Origin: Mesodorylaimus sp. YZB2_4
Lineage: Eukaryota; Nematoda; Enoplea; Dorylaimida; Dorylaimidae
DNA: 64,000 nt
Direction: 5' to 3'
Assembly: GCA_030248295.1 (NCBI GenBank)
Contig: JASANH010000105.1
Location: forward strand, 1 to 64,000
Both the position numbers and the translations under genes were made by a program. Positions 35,934-48,100 of this stretch are shown here, in pieces; the stretch's first letter is position 1; every line of letters starts with the position of its first letter. Below the pieces are notes generated by a model. That model saw only the letters and a list, made by a program, of their open reading frames with translations. It was not told the origin of the DNA and made no database searches.

Positions 35934-36182
35934 TAAAGCTCCGTGAGCTATCTTGCGACGGGTGAGTCTTTTGTTAATTTTTGACCATTATGGATCAAAA
36001 ATATTGAGAAACCTTGGGCATAAGTGGAAAATTAACAGATTTACATATTTGAGGATTCTATCGCAGAAAATATCCAACTCCTGATGGTTGTACTCTCATT
36101 TTTCATTTGGTCATAAATTCTGATGGCGCCAGGTTTACTACACCAAAATCAGGATACGTACAAAGTTTAAAAAATTGTGTGA
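35934..36182 (+). repeat. inverted repeat arm, left (about 250 bp)
   Basis: This stretch reappears in reverse complement at 38495-38748 with roughly 85-90 percent identity. The shared words include tttttgaccattatggatca and gtcataaattctgatggcgc. Together they bracket about 2.3 kb that contains a truncated LINE. The inner borders coincide with the ends of LINE homology on this side. Confidence 0.8.
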
Positions 36183-36183
36183 A

Positions 36184-37605
36184 GATTTTTTATGGGAACG
36201 AGAAGTCGACAATCATCCGCGAAAGCATCCAAGGAGAAGTCAGGATATCGATATTTGAGCTCCACAAGCAGAGGATCCATACAGGCGATAAATAATACAG
36301 GCCCAAGCACGCTGCCTTGAGCGACGCCACTAACCATTGGCAAGTCAGCTGAGGCGCAGTCACGACTTGTGACATGCTGGGTTCGATTCGATGAATAGGA
36401 CTTGATCCACGCAAGCAACTCGACTGGAACACGATGATGATTATGGAGTGTCGACAATAAAGAGCAACGGAGAATCTGATCGAAGGCTTTTGCCAAATCG
36501 AAATAAACCGCAAGGATGAACTTATAATTAGGACTATCCAACCAATCATAGATCTGTTGCGCAGTAAAAATGAGCGCAGTGTTGGTGCCTCGACGCTTCC
36601 AGAACCGATGCTGGTCAGGCGAAATCTGAATAAATTTGTGCAGCAATCTGTCCACATGTTTTTCTGATAATTTTGATAAAATCAACAAAAGCGATATCGG
36701 CTTATAATTACTGATCAACGACTTGTCCCCTGGCTTTGGTACTGGCACAACTTCTGTTGATTTCCGCATCGATGAAAAAATGCCTGATTCGATTGATCTA
36801 TTGAACAAAGCCGCGAGAGCAGGGCAAAGTGATGGTGCGATGTTCTTCAAAATCGACACAGCGAGACCGTCTCCACCAGGTCCGCTACGTGACTTCAGTA
36901 GACGTATACAGTTCAAAAAGAATTTGCTAGACACTGAATAGTCGGACTCATTAATAGTGACCGACGGGAGTGGCTCAAATATACCATAGTCAGTAGATTG
37001 AAAATTTCTCGCAACTCATTGAATGCATCTGAAATAGCAAATGAACCAAAGATAGGGCAGTTCATATTATCCTGTAAAACTGTAGGACTCGATTGATCAT
37101 GTGTTGATAGTGTCCTGGGAGCGGCCAAAAAGTCGTTAGACGACTGATCATCAGTAAAAGTGTTGACAATGAAATCTCGCTTTGCTTCATAAATTTTCTT
37201 TTTACATTGGCGTTGCAAATTTTCGGATATGTACTCATCAGTAAGATTGCCATCTCGCTTCCAACGTTTATATGCCGCATTTTTCTCTTGTATGAGGCGA
37301 AGCAGACAGCTGTTCATCCAAGGACATAGCTTGTCCATGCGAACCAAACGTTCGGGCACATGCTTGTCTAGAACTGAATTTGAAGAGCTAACCAATTGTT
37401 GCAAGGCATCATCGACTGTTCACGACGAGTTTACCAATTTCTCAAGGTCCAGGGTCGATATGTGATCATTAACTTTAGCCCAGTCCACTCGTTTGATCAG
37501 CGGAATGGTACGCCTGTCAGGCACCCGTTTCTTTGAAGCACCCGAGGCAAGAATCGATAATGTCGAGTGATCAGAAGTGGAAATGGGTGGCATCAGAAGT
37601 GGCAT
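36184..37605 (-). pseudogene. truncated LINE ORF2 (Jockey/CR1-like), minus strand
   Basis: Read from 37605 leftwards it begins in the last endonuclease motif (STSDHSTLSILA). The linker follows (KLCPWMNSCLLRLIQEKN, then KKKIYEAKRDF) and then the RT (SGPGGDGLAVSILKN, NYKPISLL, FDLAKAFD, GVAQGSVLGPVLF and FADD). It stops just after the FADD catalytic motif. One stop and one or more frame shifts lie near 36930-37000 and 37400-37420. Both the start of the endonuclease and the thumb are missing. It belongs to the APE-type non-LTR retrotransposons. Confidence 0.85.
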
Positions 37606-37639
37606 TGAAATCTCACTCGAAAAGGTCAGAGAAAAAGAG

Positions 37640-37732
37640 TCAGAGAAAATCCTTGTCGGGTCAGGTTTGGGTTTTGGATTTTAGGTTTCGAGTCAGGTCA
37701 GGAACACTTTCCTTACCTGATCGGACCTAGGG
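37640..37732. repeat. GGGTC-rich repeat end, right
   Basis: Words such as cgggtcaggtttgggttttg and cgagtcaggtcagg end in cctgatcggaccta. It is a diverged inverted counterpart of 33628-33690. Confidence 0.35.
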
Positions 37733-38059
37733 GCTGAATTCACAAAAAAGTGGTGTAACTGAAAAGAATTGGGTGCAGTGCAATCGAGGGTGGAGGGGCA
37801 CACATAATGGCCTGAATTCGAACTCGATCGCCCATAACTAGGCGCGGTGGGGGCCTAACCCAATTTAGGCCACAGGCCAGGCTAGCTTGAACGCTGCTCG
37901 ATCTTAATGGCCAGAAAATTGCTACTGTAGTAAAAATCTAGCCATAATAGTGCAGGTGCGTGTTTTCTCGCTTTTTATAATTTCGCAACTTTGTCGCTTT
38001 CCACGCGACTGTGATTATAAGCGGACTCGGCCATATATGGCCGTAATTCTGTCACTTAA

Positions 38060-38235
38060 GCAGTCGATGCACAGATGCAAAATAGGTAGGGTTGGTTGCA
38101 TACAAAATACGCACACTGTACGCAAAGTTTGTGCATCGCACTGAAATTTGGATGCGTATACAGTATGCGTCCACCAGGCGGAATGTGTACGCATATACGA
38201 ATTGGCAAACTTGCTTGTACGCAATACATACAATG
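38060..38235. repeat. TACGCA/TGCGTA-rich short-repeat cluster
   Basis: The words tacgca, gcgtat and gtacgca occur many times in both orientations over about 175 bp, giving dense small hairpins. I recognise no family. Confidence 0.4.
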
Positions 38236-38494
38236 CGTTCGTTAATTAGCCGCTTCAGCCAAGTTAAAAATTGAAAGAAATTTCTTAACACAAGCCAAAT
38301 TAGCAGGTGGAAGAATTCAAACTTGTAATTTATACATCTTTTCCTCACTGGTCGCAACAAATCCAATATTTGACTAGCGTTTCAGTTCGGCAGCTCTTGC
38401 CTCTATATTCGGCAAAAAATTTAAAAAATTTTAGCCAAAGAATCTTTCTTGCAAGTCGATATTTGTCTGACTTTGTCAAAGTGACATCTTCTCA

Positions 38495-38748
38495 CAATTT
38501 TTAAAACTTTGTGCGTATCCTGATTTTGGTATAGTAAACCTGGCGCCATCAGAATTTATGACCAGATGCAAAACAGAGAGTACAGCCATCAGGAGTTCAA
38601 TACTTGCTGCGACAGAATCCTCAAATAAGTGAATCCGTCAATTTTCAACTTACAGCATGCCCACGGTTTCCCAATATTTTTGATCCATAATGGTCAAAAA
38701 TCAACAAAAGACTTACACGTGGTAAGATAACCCACGAAGCTTTAGGGA
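38495..38748 (-). repeat. inverted repeat arm, right (about 250 bp)
   Basis: Reverse-complement partner of 35934-36182. Its outer end abuts the SINE-like element at 38750-38905. Confidence 0.8.
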
Positions 38749-38749
38749 T

Positions 38750-38905
38750 CGCTTTAAGGCTGGAACCCTAAACCAGCCACCCCGGAGGGCTCAGCTTTAG
38801 TGACGCTGCTCAGTGCAAATGTACCACGCCCACCAGGATTCGATCCCGCAAACTTTCGCTTGCGATCCCGATGTCGTACCACTGAGCTATCAGGGCCACG
38901 AAAAG
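38750..38905 (-). repeat. tRNA-derived SINE, family 3
   Basis: On the minus strand the head has a canonical A-box TAGCTCAGTGGTAC and B-box GGATCGAATCC about 45 bp apart. Between them is a strong hairpin of CGCAAGC and GTTTGCG type. The tail runs towards the inverted-repeat arm at 38748. The tRNA arms do not fold properly (the anticodon stem is lost), so this is a SINE head rather than a functional tRNA gene. Confidence 0.6.
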
Positions 38906-38999
38906 AGAAAAACTAGCAGCTCACTCAAACTTGGTCGAGTGTAAAGTGCAGCCCCTCCTTGCCTGAAGGAAGATCATCCCCCTTGCTCTCACTGCACAC

Positions 39000-39680
39000 T
39001 GCTTCACACGCTGACCAAGGCTGCGTGTTATCGCACGTGTGGTCTGACCAACCGAAATAACCAACTAGGCCGAAAGTTGGATTTCCAGTGTTGAAAGAGT
39101 ATTGGCGGAGAAACGCTGGATTGCTGTCACGAGCTTCACGGATTTTGTTCGACCAACCGGTATTGTAAATGAAGTCAAGACCCGCTTATTATCGTCCGAC
39201 CCTAATCTCCAGTTACCTGCTAGGAGTTTGGAAAACGAGGATTTCGCGGATATTTCGAGGAAATTAGCCGAGTTGTGTTCTACCACTCGCTAGAATCGCA
39301 ATGTTCTTCATGGATGCTGAGATCAGCTAGTAGCTCTATGCACGACTAGTCGTTCGTTGTACATATAGACCCTAGTTGCTTTTTGACCCACTAACTTTTT
39401 CAAATTATTCGACCACTATTGTGAGAAAACAATTGCTGTTTTGCAAGGATTTTTAAAAGGATTACCAGGGAATAACAAAAGAAGTAAGCTCAGGTGCGTA
39501 AAATAAGGTGTCTGCATATGTGCAATGATACACTAATCTGGCTGCTGCTCGAATACACCTGGGCCCTGAGATGCCCACGCGGGCGAACAGTTCCAGTGTC
39601 GATGGCGCTGTAGCGACTCCAAGTCAACAGCAGAGGATGCATTACGAGCTCGACACTGCATGGCGATGTTGCAGCAGCCT
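39000..39680. other. no supported gene
   Basis: The frame at 39102-39293 (63 codons) has no recognisable motif. No repeats were identified here. Confidence 0.3.
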
Positions 39681-39685
39681 CGGCA

Positions 39686-40017
39686 GAGATATTGAAGAAA
39701 ACTCAAATTCGGAAGTAGTGCCTATAGTACGCACCTCTTTAATCCCCCCCCCCCCCCCGCGACGCTTTTGAAATAGGAGCGGCGCTGGTTGCTACTCCGG
39801 GAATCGCCAGTAAATTTATAACTTCTTATTTTTCATGAATGACAGATACTCTAGCACGGAATTAGACCGAAAAAGTGAAACAGTTATGAATCAACTGGCG
39901 ATTTCCAGAATAAGCAGCCAAAGCCGCTCTTGTGTCATAAGCGGCACGCAGGCGGGAAATTCAAATGGTGCGGACTGTAGACACTCCTTCCGAATTTGAG
40001 TTTCCTTCAATATCTCA
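39686..40017. repeat. imperfect palindromic element (about 332 bp)
   Basis: The arms 39686-39824 and 39886-40017 are inverted copies at roughly 80 percent identity. The shared words include gaaactcaaattcgga and atcgccag. A C-run of about 16 bases (39743-39757) has grown or been mis-called inside the left arm. There is no coding capacity. It looks like an old MITE-type hairpin, but no target duplication is clear. Confidence 0.7.
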
Positions 40018-40024
40018 GGTGAAA

Positions 40025-41830
40025 ATCAACGAATTCTGACGCAGTATTAAGCGTTTGAAAGCTCTCCCAAGGGGCTACAAAGCAGGCTATTACTGATCAG
40101 CGCACCTGATCAACAGCTGAAATTATTGATCAGTTTTGGCTAAAATTGCCTAAATGGGATTCTGTTATCCACCATGTGCACAATTATGTACAGTCGTAGG
40201 GAAAAATTTCGAGCTGTTTTGTTGTATAGCGGCCCTAGGCTGCTATTTCAGTAAAAAAAAAGCAGGGGTTAGACTGTTTTAATAATTTGCCCATAATCGA
40301 TTATGTGACTGATCACGGTTGATAGCTGGCGATTTTTGTTGAATATCTCATGAACGGTTATAGCTAGAGTAATTTTAAAAACAGTTTTAGATTCCTTGGA
40401 AGGTAGCGGTCATTTCAGTATTTTTTAAATTATTTTAGACATAAAAGTAAGCAAGTTATTATTTTTTCGACCAAAAGTGACCATGTTTTAATTTTAATGT
40501 GCTATGTTTCCAAATATAGTCATTTTAAAAAACATTTACTTGCGTCAAGACGATCAGCTTTTTAAGTATTTTCGACCGAGCACTTAAAAAGGGTGGCCGA
40601 AAAAGTCGACTGGCCAAGCAAATTCCGGATGGGTCGAGTCCCTCAGAAACCCTCTCTTAAGAAGTCCCTGGCCAGCGCCTAGTTCGCACACAGTTCTGCC
40701 ATTGGGGCGGACCACACGAAGAGGTGGACTCCTTGGAGGGACAGTGCTAATCTCACCCAGCCAGCGGCCTGCTCTTGCACTCCCTGGTTCCTTCCAACCG
40801 ATCCAAGTGTCCTAGCCACGCCCTAAGAAGTCTAGGTGCCCCCCAAGCGGCAATGGTCACAGCATTACCACTTTCTTTGTCATACTGACAAAAAGGCCCA
40901 CTGCTCCAGTAGGTGGAATTCTGAAAAGCTGTTAGGCTGTATTTTTAGGTCCCTAGTACCATTAAGGTGCTCCTGGTGGAGAGGAAGCCACCCGAGTAGA
41001 CAGTCTTGGCTTGAACACCGACGGGATTCGAAGCCCACCCGCCACCATCCGAGGAAGTCGGTGTCCAGTTCAGGATGCCATCGCGTGGAGGTTCTCCTAG
41101 TGGAGACGCACAAAGTTTCACTTTCAGCTGTACCTGTCCCGTCCCGTACCACCGCCCTTGGTACATTCTACCTGCCTGCGACTTCACACAGGCTGCGCCA
41201 CTATCACGAAGAAGTCTCGCGAGCAGCGATTCGTTAACGAAGTTCACACGGTGATGGATCTTCCGACAGTGCCCAGTTTTGCATAGAGTAATAGTTTTCT
41301 TCGCACTGGTTATACCGACACAGTCGGCGGAAAACCTCAGTTTTGACTTTCCACAACTCCGCTCTTACTTTTCCAAAACAAGTGATTCTGACTTAAACAC
41401 GCCAAAATTGGCTTGTCATCTTTGGTTCTTCTATTTGGATTTAGAATCATATGTCAACTCACCACGTTGAAGGGGTTTCTTATCGCAACATGCAACTGCA
41501 AAAGACAATGCTTATGGTTGTTTTATCATGGTCATTAGCAGAAAATATTTATCGAGGCGACACCTTTGAGCGAGTTCGAGCTTCTTTGCTGCATCTTGCA
41601 GACCACCATGCACTTGCGCACGCTGAGCACTGTCCAGTGCTTCGCGGCTCATTTTCTTCTGCACCTTATGTCGTCGCTGTGTTAGCTTTGTAGTTTCTGT
41701 GTCGTCTTCCATCTTCAGCAATGTTTATTTACGCGGGATTTTTTTTTAATCCTCGTAACTTCCAATATTTGAAAAAGCCACTTTTACCGAATTAGGCTAC
41801 GCTTATGGCAAAACAGACGCCTGGGCAGCT
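40025..41830. other. intergenic, no supported gene
   Basis: AT-rich to 40620, then GC-rich at 40620-41240. A minus-strand B-box-like stretch (GGCTTCGAATCCCG, about 41019-41033) hints at another tRNA-derived repeat but lacks a partner A-box. The frames here show no domain. Confidence 0.3.
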
Positions 41831-41889
41831 GGCACAGATCCCGGGTGCGCGGCTGTCGCCAATCGGCCTAGAATAAAATCTGCCGCGCG

Positions 41890-42145
41890 CCGCCGCCGTC
41901 TGGGCTGGGTGGTCTTGTCGAGTCGTCGTCAAGTCGATTGCACTCAAAAGCTCGCTCGTTTTCGCACGGTAAGTCCTAATTTCCGAAACGTTTGCTTTTA
42001 TCGCTGATTTGCTGAGCTTTACAACTTTTTGCGTGGGCCTACTCTTTTGCTTATTTTGGAGATAAACTTGAAAGTTTTTCGGTTCTTTTTTCGCATCTAA
42101 GCCTTTCATGTTTATACTTGCGTTTAGGCAGTCCAAAATCAAAAA
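41890..42145 (+). promoter_or_regulatory. GCLC 5' leader with spliced UTR intron
   Basis: A GC-rich stretch at about 41880-41900 precedes a likely non-coding exon ending in GCACG|GTAAGT at 41968. An acceptor GCGTTTAG at 42120-42127 opens the coding exon 18 bp before the ATG. Transcription start is inferred near 41850-41920. No TATA box is seen. Confidence 0.5.
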
Positions 42146-45100
42146 ATGGGTTTGCTTTCCTTGGGTCATCCGTTGGATTGGTACGAAACGAAACCGATAG
42201 CCGACTATGTCAAAGAACATGGAATTATACAGTTCATAAATCTGTATCATCGATTAAAAGATCGTCAAGGCGATTGGCTAAAATGGGGAGATGAAATTGA
42301 ATATCAAATGGTTAAATTCGATCATGAAAATAAACGAGCCTACGTTAGCTTGCGAGGTACAGAAATTTTAGCCAAATTAATGGCTGACGAAAGTCCAGAT
42401 CCGACAAAAAATGAATTCTTATGGAGACCCGAATACGCCGAGTACATGTTGGAAGGAACGCCTGGTAAGTGAGTTTCGACACTTGGTATGGTTTAGGGTT
42501 AAAGCGAGCCTAAACAAGTACGGTACCGAATTAATTGTTGTTTATGAGCAGTGAAGCTCATGAACAATGAGCTTTATGAAGCTTTAATCAGTGCTCCGAT
42601 GATACTTTCTGCAGTATCCTTATCGGATCTAGCATCGAAGACTGAATCACAGAACATTCAAGAAAGATTTTCGGAGAATCCAAGAGAGAAAAGCAGATTA
42701 TTCTGTCCAAAAATACTCACAATCGGAACTGCTGTCGAAGCAGTGCAGTTAAGCCTTCAGACTACACTGAAGCCTTAAACCTCACAGAAACGCTTTGTCA
42801 TCCTTTCCTTTTGAAACTGAGGAGCACCCTAGCTGGGCATTGCCAGTTTCATGAGATCCAAATGCAAGAGCAACCAACCCATACTAAACTAACTCAACAC
42901 ACATCGTAGAGTAAGTACTTGATATTTGTGCATTTGACAGGGATACTGACGGAACGAGTTAGTTTCACATCCACCTGACCCGTTCTGCTTGACAATAATC
43001 TATAATCTAGTATAGACTTATTCTCATCGTCTAACGATAAGTGCCTTCGTGATTACAAAATTGGCCACTACCGCGGTGGAAAAGTATCTTGTTCGCATGT
43101 AAAATATCCAGACTGTTAGCGTAGGAGTTTTGCATGCTCCTTCAACAGACACTCCTCTCGTCGAGCACAGGTATTTCCGAATCTTCATAATCGACGTTAG
43201 TTGCTGGGATGTGTCAAGCATTTGATACACGCATGTTGGGCATATTATTTCTTACATTCACGCGTTATTGCATCAGACGCTCAATACCAAACAAGTGAGC
43301 ATGACGAAGCATCTCATTACTTTCACTAGACAGCGACACTTCTTCAAGTTTCCTTACTCACGTGCTCGACATGTGCGATGCTCGTTTTCCAGTGCATTAT
43401 GTAATTCGTACCTCTCGTGGCATGGAACTTTGAAAAAGTAACGTTTCAACAGGATGTGTAGGAGAAGGAATTGATTTTGGTCGAGGACGAGTGAACTTTG
43501 AGCTGTGCTGAGTAATTTGCTGACGTAAAAGCGTCTGAAGAATCCCTGCACGCTTGTACTCATTCGTGCGCAATATGGACCAGATTTCTGGCTCGTGCCT
43601 GTGGGACTTTATGTGTGGGGGAACGTATGTGCACTACATTTCGACACGATGCATTATTGACACTTGTTTGATTGCTTGGCAAGCCAGTTAATGGGCTTAC
43701 CAAACTGGAAAATAAGCTGGCTAGAAAGAATTGTCAATGTCAACAAGAGTGTGGGACGATTTGACGTAGGTAACTAAGTGAAAGACGACAATATAATCAA
43801 AGTGTACAAACAGAATGCAAACATGCGCATCGCATAGTTTTGAGATAAGAAAGCACGCGTTCTCATTGTTTGCTATTTCGTCTTAGGACACTGTCTAAAA
43901 GATAAGGGTTCTGCGTAGCGCGTTTCCATGGCGATTTTCTGAAGTTCTCGATGGTGCTATCGCAGTTGTAAAAATAATATACCCAGAGAACGTACGAGTA
44001 AAGGCTTTGCGGGTGCCGAGGATGCACCGCAGCTAGATTATTGAAGAGTGCAAGTTACCCTACAAGGAAATGAAATTGCCCGACCACTAATTTACAGTAT
44101 AGGGGCGTTATCACATCACATATGGATTGACGGTGCTCAATCATACCCCGGCCATCTGGATTAACAAACGAGGATTCTTTGACAAGGCCTGAGGCCGATG
44201 TCGTAACCCAGAAGGGACAGTTCATGATGTTGTGTACAGTACACGAACTAGTAGACAGCTCTGTTCCCCCCCCCCCCCCTCATGCCTACAGATCTAGTAG
44301 ATCCCGATCTAGCTGGTGGTCCGGTGCGAAAAAGGTGTCAATTAGGATGACGTACTTGGCACCAGGCCATCACCAACCTGCTCTGTTTTCTCGCTGTCAT
44401 CTGGCCAGTCCAGCAGTCGGGTCAGATCGGGAATCGTTCCACCTCTGGGATCAGCGGCTTGGTCAATGCTGGCCTTTAGTCCGCATAAGTAAATGCAGTG
44501 TGATATTTCCGCTTTGAACTGCAATGCTTTCGTATATTCAGGCATGCCATATGGTGGTGTTCTGCCATGTTTTAACGTTGTCGAAGACAATATGAAACGT
44601 CGACGAGCAAAAGCGGTAGAATTGTTGGGTCAAGACGAAACGTTATTCAGTATCCCTTGTTTCCCACGTCTCGGATGTCCCGATTTCACACGACCCCAAA
44701 CTCATCCAAATTCGAGCGAAGGCTATTCACATTCGATTTTCTTTCCTGATGATGCCATTTATTCGGCACATCCGCGTTTTAAAAATTTAACTCGCAATAT
44801 TCGACAACGCCGAGGAGAGAAAGTTGTAATCAATGTGCCAATTTTCAAAGACGTCAATACGCCGAGTCCATTCCGCGAAGATTACGCCAAGATGGGTGAT
44901 CACGATGGACAAGCTGCTAGGAATAGTAAAGATGATCATATTTACATGGACGCAATGGGATTCGGCATGGGATGCTGCTGCCTACAAGTCACTTTCCAGG
45001 TAAGCTGATGGCCATTTGCTGTTTTACCTTCATGCACCAAGTGCAGCGTTACCTTTTCTTTGCACTTACGGCTTTGTTCGGCTTACAACCCATGGCATGT

Positions 45101-48100
45101 ATTTTACCTGTTTCATATACAATATATGCGTAACACATGGATCAGGCCTATGCAATTGGGTAATGAACTTTGTCGCCTTCGTTTGATTAAGCCACAGCGA
45201 TTGAAAGTAGGGTGCTAGGCGCAAACCCGTCGGGTGGGTGCTTCAGCCTGCCACGACCATGACCAGCATCGACCGACCCACCGATCCGGGCCGGATCGGT
45301 TGGGGGGGAACCGACTTAAGCTGTGGGTCAGTCGGATCGGAATTTTGAATTCCCGCCAAAATATCTTCTCTGGCGCTTAGTCATGTCTTCATGCAGGCAG
45401 CTAGGATCGACGCTTCAACCCACTGGACTGGCCGCCCATGCATGACATCTACGTTTTTTTTGCAAGTTTCGACCTCACCCACCTTCTGTCCACATAGGAG
45501 CGCGGGGGCTCATTTGGCTTGTGAGAGGCTGATTGGGGGGGGGGGGGGGGGGCAACCCTGACTGAAACGCCTCAGTTCTATTCTGGCTGGAGACGTCAGT
45601 TTAGGAAGCCCGTTCTCAGAGAACTGGCTGTGGGCGATTCACCAGGAATTCAATTGGAGGTGGAAGTGGTGCCCTCGATTGAGGAATCTGGTCCTAATTG
45701 CCAGTCGGGGCCCTCCGTTCTTGCCCTCTATCATCCGTAAACGCTGATTCTGGCGCAGGATGCCCCCGGCGGTGATGGTCCAGCGGAGCAGCTACAAGTG
45801 AGGTCGTCAGAGGGAGCCTGCCATGAGAGTTGACCGCCTCACACACTGCCGCACCCGTCAGTATGACTGCTGGCCGGCAACTGGCAAATCCCATAGGAAA
45901 TTGGGGTAGGTTGGGGGCCCAGCCCAAATACATTTAAAAAGCTGGCCTCATACTAGCCACCTCCCACTCTAAGAAGTCAAGTCTAGAAGCGAAACGGGAT
46001 ATTGCAGGTGCTGTTTGACTGTAAAAATTTGTGAAATTCTACGCTGTGGCCTCAGACAGCATGGGGCAAGGGACGAGCACGTTAACTTTGTCCTGAAATT
46101 CTCCTCCCCTGTCCGTATTTGTCCGAAATCCGTCAGCCCCTTTTTTCTGACTGCGGGTGTCTGTTATCGATGGTTCTTTATCCAAGAAAGAATGTGCATC
46201 ATGCCAGAAAACAAATGAGTGGGCGCAATACAACGTTGGGTCGGGTCGGGCCGATCCAGACCCTTGGTCGGGTCGGTATGGTGACCTCACACCCGGGTCG
46301 GTCGATGCTGGGACCATGATGCCTGCTTGAAGTTTTTAGATCTTCCGCTCCTCGCGGTATCTTCTTCAATGAGTGTCTTTTTTTACTGTACACGCCTCTG
46401 CAGCTTGTGTAAGAGTTGCGATCAACTGCCGCATGACCAAGCCGATGTCATGGCGGCGAGGTTTTTCGTTTTCGTGTTTCATCATATCGCCACCTGTCTT
46501 GTGTGATTCATCTTTTCTTAATATTCACTCTGCGGTACACTAACTTTATGTTTGTAGTCAGCTGTATTTGCTGGCAAACTAACACTATTTACATGACTTT
46601 CACCTTGTATGTGTCTGCAAGTGTCATCGAACCTTACATCTACTTTGCAGGCAGTCAACATCAATGAAGCTCGTTGGCTCTATGATCAATTGACCCCGAT
46701 CACTCCTGTGCTGTTGGCACTGTCGGCAGCTACACCTATTTTCCGCGGCTACTTGGCCGACGTGGACAGTCGTTGGAACATCATATCAGCTTCGGTCGAT
46801 GATCGCACGGAGGAAGAACGTGGATTGAAACCATTGAAAGAGAATAAATTTCGAATTCCTCGCAGCCGATACGACACGACCGATTGCTACATCTACTCTT
46901 GTAGTGCTGGCTATAACGATATCCCGTTGGAGTACGAGCAGCAGCATTTGGATAAGTTATTGGAAGGTCGAGTGGACGAGTTGTTGGCGAGACATATCGC
47001 TCATTTATTCATTCGTGATCCATTGCAAGTATTCAAGGAGCGAATCGAACAAAATGATTTGGAAAGCTCGGAACATTTCGAAACCATACAATCGTCGAAT
47101 TGGAGGAACATGAGGTAAGAACTGTCTGAGATGTACCGCTTCTGGCAAGATTAACCAGCATCTCTCTCCTGCTGGGGAAATCATTTGTGCGTTCTTACAG
47201 GTTCAAGCCGCCGCCAGCTGATAATCCACAAATTGGTTGGCGAGTTGAGTTCCGTCCAACCGAAGTCCAATTGACCGATTTCGAAAATGCGGCTTACGTG
47301 TGTTTCGTGGTGTTACTAACTCGTGTCATCATTTCTTTCCGTTTGACATTTTTAATTCCGATCAGCAAAGTAAACGAGAATATGGAACGCGCTCAAAAAC
47401 GTGATGCGGTTTTGAATGTAAGTCGCACTAGGAATTCTGCATGCTGTGGTAATACGCGAAGTTTTGCAAATGTTCCAGCCACTTTCAAAAATGAAATTTT
47501 TGGGGGAGAGAAGTATTTCTGGCTGCATTAAAAATGGCCCTGGTTTTAGGTAACGGAACGGCACTTTTTAGCAGTGGGTCACTCTTGTGCTCTAACTTAG
47601 TCATCTTAGGGGTAGGAGCAAAACTAAACGGGATACTTATGGCAACTTTTAGCCAGCCAGGCTTGGAGAGGTGTCCGACTAGTCAGCTAAAGTTTTGAGA
47701 AGGCTGTTTTTCCTTTTTTAGCAAAAGTTTTACTTTCGACGAATGTTGGCTACTTGCGACAGCCCTCCAGATGCACTGAAGGTATGCGCGTGCTCGGAAG
47801 CACCGGATGAAGCTTCGCTAAATCCGACCAGCGAAAAAACCGCGGCTCCGCCCACCAAGCCACCGTCGGAAGATTACATCGAAATGACGATAAATGAAAT
47901 TGTTAATGGTAAACCACCAGATTTTCCGGGACTGGTGCCACTGATGCAGATCTACTTGGATTCAGCTGATGTGGATGTGGATACTCGATGTACCATACAG
48001 CAGTACTTGAAGTAAGTACTGGCAGTCTAGTTTCCTGATATTCCCTTTGATAGATTCGAGTGGTCAGTTTGATCGCAGCGCGCGATCAGCATGAGGTTGT

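Noticed and set aside
33628..37732. One 4-kb transposon defined by GGGTC-rich ends
   Set aside because: The ends are only loosely similar, no target duplication exists, and the interior is a mix of LINE pieces and another inverted repeat, so I left the ends as separate repeats.
38870..38905. Functional tRNA gene on the minus strand
   Set aside because: Good A- and B-boxes, but the anticodon stem is replaced by another hairpin. It is treated as a SINE head.
40836..41247. Overlapping 100-133 codon frames in GC-rich sequence
   Set aside because: Frames on both strands overlap without domain content or splice context. GC-rich composition explains their length.
42785..42800. Antioxidant-response-like GCTTTGTCA in the first GCLC intron
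   Set aside because: A single nine-base match in 2 kb is expected by chance and lies far from the inferred promoter.
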